In this document: piece after piece, positions 8,330-16,234 of the stretch | Numbering within the stretch: position 1 is the first letter of the stretch | Layout: each line of letters begins with the position of its first letter | Assembly: GCA_964490275.1 (NCBI GenBank) | Contig: CAZBBL010000014.1 | Location: 1 to 25,259 of the forward strand | Reading direction: 5' to 3' | DNA from: JAGBWK01 sp964490275 | Lineage (GTDB): Bacteria; Bacteroidota; Bacteroidia; Bacteroidales; Muribaculaceae | Length of the DNA: 25,259 nucleotides | Notes under the pieces: model-generated | What the model saw: only the letters and a program-made list of their open reading frames with translations | What the model was told of the DNA's origin: nothing | The model's database searches: none | Made by a program: the position numbers and the translations under genes

Positions 8330-8922
8330 CCTTCAAGAGCATGTTTGTGAACAAGCTCTAAGATTTGCGGTAAAAGCGGAGTTTGATTATCATTGACAAT
8401 CTGCAACGTCGATATATGACGATAGCTTTCCTCCTGAGCTTGAGATGCGATACGCTGCTTCACTTGCTCTCGAGTAGCTTTATTCCTATTTATTACGCGG
8501 GCAATTCTCACCTCCTCAGGCGCTATCACTCGCCAATCGCAATCAACCACCTGATGCAAACCGCTTCCATACAGTATCGCCGTTTCTACAAACACAATTT
8601 TAGCATCGGCTTGTCGCTCGGCCCACGCGGTGAGATCACGTTTGACATGAGTGTGTACAATAGAATTTAGTTTGCTAAGCTGTTGCTTGTCGGCAAAAAC
8701 AATCGAAGCCAACAGTGGGCGGTTTATCGAACCGTCTTTTACGACTTTGCTTGATATCTGCTGTGCAATCTCGGCCTTTATCTCATCGCTATTATCCATA
8801 AGCGACTTAGCTCGCGAATCACAGTCGTAGACGCTGTAACCCAATGTCAGGAGTATCTTTGACACAACTGATTTACCCGAGCCGATACCTCCGGTGATTG
8901 ATATAATTATCGGTCGTTTCAT
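8326..8922 (-). CDS. coaE: Dephospho-CoA kinase
   Basis: A 198-residue P-loop kinase that phosphorylates the ribose of dephospho-CoA, the last step of coenzyme A synthesis. The Walker A motif GGIGSGKS is at residues 11-18. SVYDCDSRAK follows shortly, and FVETAILYGSGL and CDWRVIAPEEVRIARV match the conserved core of CoaE. Length is usual for the family. It is the last gene of the minus-strand cluster and starts 7 nt after the ybbR-like gene, a neighbourhood (nusB, yajC, ybbR, coaE) that is characteristic of Bacteroidales. The 3' end overlaps the nitrilase gene by 4 nt, tail to tail. Confidence 0.95.
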   Translation of the reverse strand: MKRPIIISITGGIGSGKSVVSKILLTLGYSVYDCDSRAKSLMDNSDEIKAEIAQQISSKVVKDGSINRPLLASIVFADKQQLSKLNSIVHTHVKRDLTAWAERQADAKIVFVETAILYGSGLHQVVDCDWRVIAPEEVRIARVINRNKATREQVKQRIASQAQEESYRHISTLQIVNDNQTPLLPQILELVHKHALEG

Positions 8923-8929
8923 ATTAGCC

Positions 8930-9898
8930 TTAGTGTTCGATAAGTATTTCGACTGTTTCAGGTACCGCGACTACGCTACGATAGTATTCAGGCACGTCAA
9001 TAATTTGAATTGGCAGCACTGTCGATGCAGAGTCGATTTGATTGTAATCCACGATAGCTTTAGCGGTTATCGTCTCTTCGTTGTATTTGCTCATTGGAAG
9101 CAAATAGTTGATGTCGACCATCGATGGGAATGTCAGCAATGTAGTGCCCTTAGGTACATTTCTCGGGATGACGTTGAGGGTGCGTGTCTGTTGTACCAAA
9201 GGCTCTACGGCAATTGAGATGTTGACAGTTGCGGGTTCGACTCTCATACCTTGCGGAGCTACCACTTTGGCAGTAATGACGGTAGAGTCTGACAAGTTGC
9301 GCAATGAAACCTTCTCTGTTCTTACGGCAATTATTGACGAAGGAATACCGTTAACCGAATAAACAGTCACAGAGTCGAGAGCTACCTTGTAGCTCGGGTT
9401 GATATAGTATTGTGCAGCCGATTTAGCATCGACTTCTGCTATCAACGGCAGCTTATCGCCGGGGCGACGAGTATAAAGCAAGCTGATTGAGTCGGGCTTC
9501 ACAGATACTATCTGTGTACCTGAGCCAAACCTGCTACGTATAGTTGCTGCAAGCTGTTGCTCATTGAGCGACAAGCGACTGTCGGCGGTTTTAGTAAAGT
9601 TATCAAAGTTAATCGTCACCGTCGGATTGGCTCCCATATCATAGCGAATAAGCGAACGTCCCTTATCTTTGACGCTGACACTAATTGTTGACGGTGGCAT
9701 GGAGATGAACGTCACATCGTCGGGGATATTTACGATTTCGACGTTGACCGTATAATCTCGCTGTACATCGTCGTTTAGCGCCATCATCAGCCAGAAGCAG
9801 GTCGATATAAACAAAAAAACGGCGAAGGTAAGTATGCTCTTACCTTTAGCGCTTTTAGCTATATGCTTGGCTCGCAAGACGATTTTACTCAGTTGCAT
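8930..9898 (-). CDS. YbbR-like domain membrane protein
   Basis: A 322-residue protein with a basic N-terminus, one transmembrane helix (about residues 21-41) and a long beta-rich extracytoplasmic region of about 280 residues. The YTVNVEIVNIPDDVTFI stretch after the helix, and the later repeats with PxxVxV-like strands, fit the YbbR domain family. In Firmicutes the YbbR protein CdaR regulates diadenylate cyclase, but there is no cdaA here, so that role is not supported for this gene. The protein probably sits in the inner membrane facing the periplasm. It lies between yajC and coaE in the conserved Bacteroidales order. A hairpin in the 106-bp gap behind yajC may reduce read-through into this gene. 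Confidence 0.82.
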   Translation of the reverse strand: MQLSKIVLRAKHIAKSAKGKSILTFAVFLFISTCFWLMMALNDDVQRDYTVNVEIVNIPDDVTFISMPPSTISVSVKDKGRSLIRYDMGANPTVTINFDNFTKTADSRLSLNEQQLAATIRSRFGSGTQIVSVKPDSISLLYTRRPGDKLPLIAEVDAKSAAQYYINPSYKVALDSVTVYSVNGIPSSIIAVRTEKVSLRNLSDSTVITAKVVAPQGMRVEPATVNISIAVEPLVQQTRTLNVIPRNVPKGTTLLTFPSMVDINYLLPMSKYNEETITAKAIVDYNQIDSASTVLPIQIIDVPEYYRSVVAVPETVEILIEH

Positions 9899-9940
9899 TA
9901 TCGATTGATGTGACGATGGTTGTATCTAAATAAATTGTCA

Positions 9941-9969
9941 AGGGGACGGCCCATCGCGGAACGTCCCCT
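9941..9969 (-). terminator. Hairpin downstream of yajC, possible partial terminator
   Basis: AGGGGACG (9941-9948) and CGTCCCCT (9962-9969) form a GC-rich 8-bp stem with a 13-nt loop. A smaller CGGC/GCCG hairpin lies at 9981-9992. On the minus strand, the bases after the stem (TTGACAATTTATTT) are T-rich but have no solid T run. It could stabilise the yajC mRNA or terminate it partly. Confidence 0.5.
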
Positions 9970-10004
9970 CGTGTTTATCACGGCTTAGGCCGTTGCCTTA
10001 TTTT

Positions 10005-10370
10005 TTATTTGGCAGCCACTTCTTGTTGAGCGTCGGCGGCTGACGGATAAACCGAACCTTTGTCAATTTTAATTCTTACGCCATCGGCGATAGAGATGAC
10101 AAATGTTGTATCTTTAACGTCAACGATTTTGCCGTAGATGCCACCTGATGTAATCACGGTATCGCCCGATTTGAGAGCTTCGCGGAATTGGCGCATCTGT
10201 TTTGCTCTTTTTTGTTGTGGACGAATCATGAAGAAATAAAATACAGCAATGAGTACGACAATCATAATAAGACCGCTCATACTGTTACCGGGAGCTGTTG
10301 TGCCGGGATCTGTTGCTGCAGGAGCTGCCGCTTGACCGTCAATAAGAAGTGAAATCAGGGAGGTTAACAT
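10005..10370 (-). CDS. yajC: Preprotein translocase accessory subunit YajC
   Basis: A 121-residue inner-membrane protein that associates with SecDF and the SecYEG translocon. A hydrophobic helix (about 32-49) runs into the hallmark FYFFMIRPQQKR, followed by the conserved cytosolic domain with GDTVITSGGIYGKIV. The N-terminal 30 residues are Ala/Pro/Gly-rich, which is common in Bacteroidetes YajC. Length is usual. It follows nusB by 74 nt on the same strand and has its own good promoter in that gap, so it can be transcribed independently of the nusB message. Confidence 0.95.
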   Translation of the reverse strand: MLTSLISLLIDGQAAAPAATDPGTTAPGNSMSGLIMIVVLIAVFYFFMIRPQQKRAKQMRQFREALKSGDTVITSGGIYGKIVDVKDTTFVISIADGVRIKIDKGSVYPSAADAQQEVAAK

Positions 10371-10401
10371 TGGATTTTCAGTTTGATAAGTTTATACACT
10401 A

Positions 10402-10430
10402 CAAAGATATAAATTTTTATTTATCACAAA
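10402..10430 (-). promoter_or_regulatory. Probable yajC promoter
   Basis: On the minus strand, TTTG (10427-10430) is followed after 17 nt by TATCTTTG (10402-10409), a match to the Bacteroidetes TAnnTTTG -7 box. The surrounding DNA is A/T rich. The transcript would start about 25 nt before the yajC start codon. Confidence 0.6.
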
Positions 10431-10444
10431 CTATTTAGCTCAAA

Positions 10445-11887
10445 TTATTTTTGCTTTTCGAGGCTTTTATCGAGTTTGCCCTCCTCTTTGAGATAGTTTG
10501 CGATGGAGAAGAGAATACCGTTGATGAATTGTCCGCTACGCGATGTGCTGTAGTAGTTTGCAATTTCGATATACTCGTTGAAGGTTACGGGAACCGGTAT
10601 CGATGGGAATGTGACAAGCTCGGTGATGGCAGCTGTCAGTATCACGATATCCATGAATGCCAAACGCTCGGGGTCCCACTGGCTATCGTTGATAAATTTG
10701 TCGATGAGTTCGCGATTTTCTTTTGCATTTTGAATTGCTGTTTCAAAAAGCTTTGCGCCAAATCGGGCGTCCTCCTCGTCTTTGTACATAGGCAGCAACG
10801 GGAGTTCCATCTTGTCGGCAGTAGCCATACGGCGTATTGTTTTCAACACGAAGGTTCCAATCGTAGGCAGGTCGTCGTTCCAATATACCGAGCGACTTTC
10901 GAGCGCTTCAGCCAAGGCTTCTGAAGGCAATATAATTGTCTTGAAAATATTGCGCCAAAACTCGCAATCGTTGGCATAGTCGGTTGCTTCTTGCGACATA
11001 TAATCGCGGTAGATATCTGATGCGAGTATCTCGTCAAGCAGGCTCTTCACCATGAAATAGTCGGTATCCCACGAGAATGGGCAATCTTTGAAATATTTCT
11101 CCAACTCTTGAGAATTACCTACGACCTCAACAAATTTGTTGTCAACAAATCTCATGTTGGGGTTTAAGTCTTCTGAAGTCGGCAAATATTTATCTTTGGC
11201 ATTCTCGAGCTGCTCGTTGCGCAGGCGTGTAATCTCTACGGGCAGTTTCAACAGTGCATTGTAGAGTGTGTGAGCTTCCTCGAGTGAGTGTTCAAGATCG
11301 TTGCGAGCAGCGACCAACGACGAGCGAGTAGTGCTGTAATCGCGCAGCGTATCGATAATCATCGTGAAAGCTTTCTCTTTACCGGCGACGGTGAAATTGT
11401 TGTCTTGGCGACAAGCATTTTCAAAGCTTTCGCTCTTAAGCAGGATGCTTTCGAGCATCACAACCCATACACCTACCTCGTCAGCAAGCTCTTTGTGACG
11501 TTTTTTATTATAGTCGGTAAATACGTTTGACGCTGTAAACTCTTGATAAATGTCAGACAATATCGAGTCGAAACGCTTGATAGAGTCTTTGCGTTTTGTT
11601 GCAGCTTGTTTGAGCTCTGACATAGCAGCCAAGGATTTGGTGAGGCTGCCGGCAAGCAAGTTTTTATCGGTGGTGATTTTTACAGGGCTGGTAAGGTCTG
11701 AAGCAATAACCTTCTGACCGGAAAGTCTAAGAATTAACAGAAGCAGGTCGATGTAGAGCTGATAGGCGTAGAGGTTGTCGCGTGTTTCCTTTTCAGGCGG
11801 CGTGTCGATACGAAATTCGCTACGCGTCAGCATATAGGAATAGAGCATTTGGACTACCTTGATTCTGATTAAAATTCGATTTACCAT
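10445..11887 (-). CDS. nusB: Transcription antitermination factor NusB, with duplicated N-terminal module
   Basis: A 480-residue NusB. The first 20 residues (MVNRILIRIKVVQMLYSY) and the C-terminal RNA-binding fold (about 340-470, with AFMDIVILTAAITEL and PVPVTFNEYIEIANYYS) are clearly NusB. Classical NusB is about 140 residues, and the Bacteroides form, as I recall it, is about 310, so this one is still some 150-170 residues longer. The extra length is explained by an internal repeat: residues about 104-161 resemble about 278-340 (helix, then AS-V/I-F/Y-DY, then W, then IL-SE), and LYIDLLLLILRL near 44 resembles LYNALLKLPVEI near 208. NusB joins NusE (S10) on boxA RNA to antiterminate rRNA transcription. 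What the added helical module does is unknown. It follows thiL and has its own promoter box. Confidence 0.9.
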   Translation of the reverse strand: MVNRILIRIKVVQMLYSYMLTRSEFRIDTPPEKETRDNLYAYQLYIDLLLLILRLSGQKVIASDLTSPVKITTDKNLLAGSLTKSLAAMSELKQAATKRKDSIKRFDSILSDIYQEFTASNVFTDYNKKRHKELADEVGVWVVMLESILLKSESFENACRQDNNFTVAGKEKAFTMIIDTLRDYSTTRSSLVAARNDLEHSLEEAHTLYNALLKLPVEITRLRNEQLENAKDKYLPTSEDLNPNMRFVDNKFVEVVGNSQELEKYFKDCPFSWDTDYFMVKSLLDEILASDIYRDYMSQEATDYANDCEFWRNIFKTIILPSEALAEALESRSVYWNDDLPTIGTFVLKTIRRMATADKMELPLLPMYKDEEDARFGAKLFETAIQNAKENRELIDKFINDSQWDPERLAFMDIVILTAAITELVTFPSIPVPVTFNEYIEIANYYSTSRSGQFINGILFSIANYLKEEGKLDKSLEKQK

Positions 11888-11951
11888 GATTTGAATGTTC
11901 TACAAGTGTGTTTGACTTTCTTTTCTTTGTGGGTTGCCCCGTTTTGCGCTG

Positions 11952-11959
11952 CAAAGTTA
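11952..11959 (-). promoter_or_regulatory. Probable nusB promoter -7 box
   Basis: TAACTTTG on the minus strand matches TAnnTTTG, about 65 nt before the nusB start. No good TTTG -33 box was found 19-21 nt upstream, so only the -7 element is listed. Confidence 0.5.
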
Positions 11960-12000
11960 GCAATTTTCCGTTAAAAATCAGACGTCGTTCTATTAATTTT

Positions 12001-13032
12001 TTACGCCATGTGGTTCCAACCTTGAGCTTTGAGAGTAATCTCATTGTCGTCGCGAGTCACCAAAGCGCAGCCGAGTTCTTTCTTTGTAATATGGCCTATC
12101 ACTTTGACCCCCGGCAATTTGCTAACGGCATCGTGGCAATGAAGCGGCACAGTGAACAACAATTCGTAGTCTTCACCACCGTTAAGAGCTGCTGTGACAA
12201 GGTTCATGTTTAATTCCTCAGCCATTACAGCCGTTTGGTAGTCGATAGGAATACGGTCTTCGTAGATACGGCAACCGACTTCGCTCTGTTTGCAAATATG
12301 TAATATTTCTGACGACAAGCCGTCGGAAACATCAATCATTGAGGTTGGGAGTATGTCGGCTTTCGCAAGTTCGTCAATAATGTCGCGACGAGCTTCAGGT
12401 TTGAGTTGTCGCTCAATTAAATACTCTTTACCTTCAAATTTCGGTATGAAATCGGTCTGTCCGGCCGAAGCCACCTTCTCACGTTCAAGCAACTGCAGGC
12501 CCATGTAAGCAGCGCCCAAGTCGCCGGATACGCATATCAGGTCGGTATCACGAGCGCCGTTGCGATAGACGATTTTATCTTTAGGTGCATCGCCAATGCA
12601 GGTGATGCTTATCACCAATCCCGAGCGCGACGATGTAGTATCACCGCCGATAAGGTCAACGCCATAAACTTCGCAAGCCAATCTAATACCGCTATAGAGC
12701 TGCTCCATATGCTCTACAGTGAAACGTTTTGATATAGCAAGCGACACAGTAATCTGGCGCGGTGTCGCATTCATTGCGTAAAGGTCTGAGAAGTTGACAA
12801 CAGCAGCCTTGTAGCCCAAATGTTTCAGAGGCACGTAAGTCAAATCAAAATGAACGCCTTCGGCCAAAAGGTCAGTGCTCACCAAGACGTCGGTATCATT
12901 GTAGCGCATCACAGCGCAGTCATCGCCAATGCCTTTGCGAGTCGATGAGTTGACATTCTTAAGTCCTTCAGTTAAGTGGTCAATCAGGCCAAATTCGCCT
13001 AATTGGGCTATTTCGGTTGCTTTTTCTTCCAT
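12001..13032 (-). CDS. thiL: Thiamine-monophosphate kinase
   Basis: A 343-residue enzyme that phosphorylates thiamine monophosphate to thiamine pyrophosphate in the cytosol. The N-terminal GIGDDCAVM (Asp37, Asp38) and STDLLAEGVHFD (Asp54) bind Mg-ATP, and NFSDLYAMNATPR and LIGGDTTSS are signature segments of ThiL. The C-terminal MIDVSDGLSSEI and GGEDYELLFT complete the AIR-synthase-like fold. Length is usual. No other thiamine genes are nearby. It lies 94 nt behind the purine nucleoside phosphorylase gene with a strong terminator between them, so it is probably not a simple read-through product of that gene, although I see no clear promoter in the gap. Confidence 0.95.
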   Translation of the reverse strand: MEEKATEIAQLGEFGLIDHLTEGLKNVNSSTRKGIGDDCAVMRYNDTDVLVSTDLLAEGVHFDLTYVPLKHLGYKAAVVNFSDLYAMNATPRQITVSLAISKRFTVEHMEQLYSGIRLACEVYGVDLIGGDTTSSRSGLVISITCIGDAPKDKIVYRNGARDTDLICVSGDLGAAYMGLQLLEREKVASAGQTDFIPKFEGKEYLIERQLKPEARRDIIDELAKADILPTSMIDVSDGLSSEILHICKQSEVGCRIYEDRIPIDYQTAVMAEELNMNLVTAALNGGEDYELLFTVPLHCHDAVSKLPGVKVIGHITKKELGCALVTRDDNEITLKAQGWNHMA

Positions 13033-13054
13033 ATCGGGGATTGGTTATTGGTCT

Positions 13055-13100
13055 AAAAAACAGTAGGTGGTCACGTCATAGCGTATCCCCCCTACTGTTT
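13055..13100 (-). terminator. Rho-independent terminator behind purine nucleoside phosphorylase
   Basis: On the minus strand AAACAGTAGG (13091-13100) pairs perfectly with CCTACTGTTT (13058-13067), and the stem runs into a run of T (TTTTTT, 13055-13060). The loop is 23 nt. This is the clearest intrinsic terminator in the window and separates the upstream gene from thiL. Confidence 0.8.
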
Positions 13101-13126
13101 AATCGTTGATGTTTTGTTTGCTAAAA

Positions 13127-13939
13127 TTAACCGCGAGCCACGAGGCCTTTGATGATTTCAAGCATCTTGGGCTGAGCTTTTTCGGCTGCGAGCTGCACTT
13201 CTTCGTGGGTAGGCACTTCACGGATGTCTTTACCACCGAGGTCGGTAATAACCGAGATACCAAACACTTCCATCGAAGCATGGTTTGCCACGATTACTTC
13301 GGGAACAGTCGACATACCTACTGCGTCGCCACCGATTACGCGGAAATATTCATATTCGGCCGGAGTTTCAAATGTCGGGCCGGGGGTACCTACGTAAACG
13401 CCATGCATCAGACGGATGCCTTTTTCAGCTGCAATTTCGTCGGCAAGCTTTATCAAACGTTGGCTGTAAGCCTCAGTCATAGCGGGGAATCTCGGGCCGA
13501 GCTCATTGTAGTTTTTACCGCGGAGCGGGTTTTCGGGGAAGAGATTGATATGGTCGGTAATGGTCATTACATCACCCACGACAAAGTCTTTATTCATACC
13601 GCCCGAAGCGTTTGACACATAGAGAGTTTTTACGCCCAATGCTTTAAAGACTCTTACAGGGAACGTAACCTGCTTCATATCGTAGCCTTCGTAATAGTGG
13701 AAACGGCCTTGCATAGCGATGACACGTTTGCCGCTGAGGTCACCAAAAATCAGGTTCCCACTGTGTCCTTCTACGGTAGATACGGGGAAGTTGGGAATTT
13801 CGGTGTAAGGGATGTACTGTTTGTTTTCGATATGGTCGACGAGTGCGCCCAAACCGGTGCCGAGGATAATCGCTTGCTCAGGCATGTCAGAAACCTTCGA
13901 TTTGAGGTATTCTGCTGTTTGACGGATTTTCTCTATCAT
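13127..13939 (-). CDS. Purine nucleoside phosphorylase (trimeric, PNP-I type)
   Basis: A 270-residue cytosolic enzyme that splits purine nucleosides with phosphate to give the base and ribose-1-phosphate. Signature segments of the trimeric low-mass family are all present: GTGLG (27-31), EGHSGN (57-62), QGRFHYYEGY, SNASGGMN, GTPGPTFETPAE and GMSTVPEV. Glu191 corresponds to human Glu201, which contacts the purine. The residue aligning with human Asn243 is Asp233 in VITDLGG; in mammalian PNP the N243D change is known to broaden use toward adenosine, so the substrate range may differ from the strict inosine/guanosine type. It sits 57 nt behind lpxK and is followed by a strong terminator. Confidence 0.93.
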   Translation of the reverse strand: MIEKIRQTAEYLKSKVSDMPEQAIILGTGLGALVDHIENKQYIPYTEIPNFPVSTVEGHSGNLIFGDLSGKRVIAMQGRFHYYEGYDMKQVTFPVRVFKALGVKTLYVSNASGGMNKDFVVGDVMTITDHINLFPENPLRGKNYNELGPRFPAMTEAYSQRLIKLADEIAAEKGIRLMHGVYVGTPGPTFETPAEYEYFRVIGGDAVGMSTVPEVIVANHASMEVFGISVITDLGGKDIREVPTHEEVQLAAEKAQPKMLEIIKGLVARG

Positions 13940-13996
13940 GGTTAATAATTGGTGAGGTTATATTTATTTTCAACGTATATGGTCGGGAAAATGTTC

Positions 13997-15088
13997 TCAA
14001 TAGATTGTGCGCTCTTGTATCATTTTCTTAAGCTCGGTATCGAAGTTTTCGGGTGTACGACCGTCGAATGTGACATTTATAGGCTGATAAAAAGTGACGG
14101 CTTTGAGGCGTTGCGGGAAGTAGGGATTGTTGGCCAATCTCACTGCATCTTTCTCTGAAGTGACAATAATCTTGTTGTCACCTTCCATTTGGTCGTAACG
14201 ACGCTCGATAGCATCGAGGTCTTTGCGAGTGAAATTGTGGTGGTCCGGGAAAATCTTTATTTTCACCAACGGCTCAAATCTCTTAATTTGCTTCACCAAT
14301 GGACGCGGGTTGGCGATACCTGAGACAATCAAAATGCTGTCACTACCGGTCATCCATCTCAAATTGGGCACTTCGCTAACCTCCTCGGGGAACACCGGAC
14401 GCAACGGCGCATATTCATAGCGTGAGAAAAACAGCTTTTGATATGGATAAAGCTTCAGATTGTTTTGGAATATGCGATATTCCAATGGCTTAAGTTGCTC
14501 GGGGCATTTGGTAACGACAACGATGTCGGCACGATATACAGCGCTTATAGGCTCACGCAAGCGACCCAACGGCAGCAACTTGTCCATAAAAATCGGGCGA
14601 TTAAACTCGGTCAGCACTATCGATATGGTAGGGTCGACATAGCGATGCTGGAATGCATCGTCGAGCACTATCATGTTGATTTTCGGGTCGATTTTGAGCA
14701 ATTCATCGATACCTTCACAGCGGTTTTCGCATACTGCTACCGATATTTCGCGACCAAATTTTTGATAGATTTGGTATGGTTCATCGCCGATGTCGAGCGG
14801 ATTAGATCGACTTGTTGCCAAAACAAAGCCTTTTGTCTTGCGCTTATATCCACGGCTGATGACGCCGATATGGTAGGAATATTTGAGGAGATTTATGACG
14901 TATTCGGTGTGGGGCGTTTTCCCTGTGCCGCCGACAGCTATGTTGCCAACGACAACCACCGGAACATTAAATTTGCGCTGCTTTAGAATGTGCCATTTAA
15001 ACATGATATTGCGCACCGACATACCAAAACCATAAAGCTTTGATATCGGTAGCAATATGCAAGTGTTAACTATTTTACTTTTTGCCAT
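13997..15088 (-). CDS. lpxK: Tetraacyldisaccharide 4'-kinase
   Basis: A 363-residue lipid A enzyme that adds the 4'-phosphate to the disaccharide-1-phosphate precursor at the cytosolic face of the inner membrane. The P-loop GGTGKTPHTEY follows VVVGNIAVG near residues 45-60, and DDAFQHR, typical of LpxK, lies near residue 140. VIVTSEKDAVRL near the C-terminus is also characteristic. The N-terminal hydrophobic stretch probably anchors it to the membrane. Its presence shows a Gram-negative outer membrane with lipid A. A very good promoter lies about 75 nt upstream. It heads the minus-strand run that continues with purine nucleoside phosphorylase. Confidence 0.95.
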   Translation of the reverse strand: MAKSKIVNTCILLPISKLYGFGMSVRNIMFKWHILKQRKFNVPVVVVGNIAVGGTGKTPHTEYVINLLKYSYHIGVISRGYKRKTKGFVLATSRSNPLDIGDEPYQIYQKFGREISVAVCENRCEGIDELLKIDPKINMIVLDDAFQHRYVDPTISIVLTEFNRPIFMDKLLPLGRLREPISAVYRADIVVVTKCPEQLKPLEYRIFQNNLKLYPYQKLFFSRYEYAPLRPVFPEEVSEVPNLRWMTGSDSILIVSGIANPRPLVKQIKRFEPLVKIKIFPDHHNFTRKDLDAIERRYDQMEGDNKIIVTSEKDAVRLANNPYFPQRLKAVTFYQPINVTFDGRTPENFDTELKKMIQERTIY

Positions 15089-15163
15089 TCTATTACTTAG
15101 CCTAAATGCTTGAATTATAGGTGATAATGTCTATATGCGCATACTCTGCACCATTATACCACA

Positions 15164-15195
15164 CAAAGGTAACACTTTGCTATTTCTTTCGCAAA
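15164..15195 (-). promoter_or_regulatory. lpxK promoter
   Basis: On the minus strand TTTG (15192-15195), a 20-nt spacer and TACCTTTG (15164-15171) match the Bacteroidetes consensus at both boxes and in spacing. Transcription would begin about 70 nt before lpxK. This is the best promoter match in the window. Confidence 0.75.
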
Positions 15196-15211
15196 ATATA
15201 ATTGCAATTTT

Positions 15212-15282
15212 TAGCCGTTTTTTGTTCTACGTTTCAAAACAAACGATAAATCGCGCCTACAATCGCAATCGTTTGACGGCTA
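15212..15282. other. Nested inverted repeats upstream of the lpxK promoter
   Basis: TAGCCGT (15212-15218) pairs with ACGGCTA (15276-15282), and directly inside it CAAACGAT (15240-15247) pairs with ATCGTTTG (15268-15275). The two stems stack on the 3' side and leave a 21-nt bulge on the 5' side. Just outside are two direct copies of CAAATTCAC (15293-15301, 15312-15320) and an inverted GACCGG/CCGGTC (15343-15348, 15367-15372). No T run follows on either strand in the right place for a simple terminator. It could be a structured RNA, an operator region or a repeat element. Confidence 0.5.
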
Positions 15283-15334
15283 CGGATATAAGCAAATTCA
15301 CAAAATATAGACAAATTCACGAACTCGGATACTT

Positions 15335-16177
15335 TTATCGTGGACCGGGGCCAAATCCTCGACGTGCCGGTCGATGGCTCTTTTTCTTTGTTTGTGACGT
15401 CGGTCGCAAATTTAGCCCTTTGTATGACTTACTTAAAGTTTTGATTGAGACTTCAAATGTAGGGTTAACGTCTCGTCCATCGTCAGTTAGGCTATGAGAA
15501 ATCAACCAATTGTAGAACGCAGGCATATAAAGAGCTCTTTCATGTTGTCGATGGTCAAGTCCATCCACTTTTGTGTATACCAGCCTTGGCGTATTACTAT
15601 CGGCTTTTTTCATTTTTTCTATGGTATTTTCAGTGCGAGCAATAGCTTCATCACGGTCTTTCATTCCTCTGATAATCCATAGTGGCACTCTATTGAGATT
15701 AGCGGCATCGCCATTGGCTATTCCACCGCCCAACACAATACCGGCAGCTATACTATCAGGATACTCTGCTATCAAATCAGCTACGCCATAGGCACCCATA
15801 CTCATGCCAATTGCCGATATGCGATTGCGATCTACATTGTAGCGCGCCGACACATAGTCAACAACTTTCATTACTTTCTCTGCAGACCAATCTTTTCGTT
15901 GATTATTTTGCGGAGCTATGACGTAGGCGTCTATTTCCATTCCCGACTCTATGGCATCTATTGTGCCAAAAATGTCTACTTGGTCAAGGTCGTTGCCACA
16001 AGCACTGCCTCCATGGAGTGCAATAACCAATGGTTTGCTTTCAGCTATATCTTCAGGTTCGTATAACAAGAAACTATAGCTATCGGGCACCTCATTCTCG
16101 TGTCGTGTAATTTTGCCTTTGGCTGAAACACAAATTGATATAGACAAAGTAAGTAAAATCGAGCAGAATATTCGCAT
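15335..16177 (-). CDS. Secreted alpha/beta hydrolase with an aberrant C-terminal tail
   Basis: A 280-residue protein with a signal peptide (about 1-19, ending VSAKG). The hydrolase core covers about 30-228: the oxyanion region VIALHGG (51-57), nucleophile elbow GMSMG (Ser126), Asp173 in GMKDRDE, and His209 or His212 in LDHRQHERALYMP. It resembles the PHB-depolymerase/prolyl-oligopeptidase-like esterases; the substrate is unknown. The fold should end near FYNWLISHS (residue 228), as in relatives. The remaining 50 residues are basic, unlike any domain I know, and end RRGFGPGPR; they are read from palindrome-rich DNA that looks intergenic. The original stop was probably lost, or new DNA joined here. 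The promoter upstream is good, so the gene is likely expressed. Confidence 0.75.
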   Translation of the reverse strand: MRIFCSILLTLSISICVSAKGKITRHENEVPDSYSFLLYEPEDIAESKPLVIALHGGSACGNDLDQVDIFGTIDAIESGMEIDAYVIAPQNNQRKDWSAEKVMKVVDYVSARYNVDRNRISAIGMSMGAYGVADLIAEYPDSIAAGIVLGGGIANGDAANLNRVPLWIIRGMKDRDEAIARTENTIEKMKKADSNTPRLVYTKVDGLDHRQHERALYMPAFYNWLISHSLTDDGRDVNPTFEVSIKTLSKSYKGLNLRPTSQTKKKSHRPARRGFGPGPR

Positions 16178-16200
16178 TTGTTTTTAGATTTAATACCCTA

Positions 16201-16231
16201 CAAATTTACGAATAAAAAATGGGAGAACAAG
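16201..16231 (-). promoter_or_regulatory. Promoter of the secreted hydrolase gene
   Basis: On the minus strand CTTG (16228-16231), a 19-nt spacer and TAAATTTG (16201-16208) fit the Bacteroidetes promoter. The -33 box lies close to the purN stop codon (16235). The leader would be short, about 15-20 nt. Confidence 0.65.
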
Positions 16232-16234
16232 CTC

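Noticed and set aside
15135..15497. Plus-strand 120-codon frame between lpxK and the hydrolase gene
   Set aside because: It has no recognisable domain and low-quality composition, crosses the inverted repeats and is antisense to the hydrolase 3' end.
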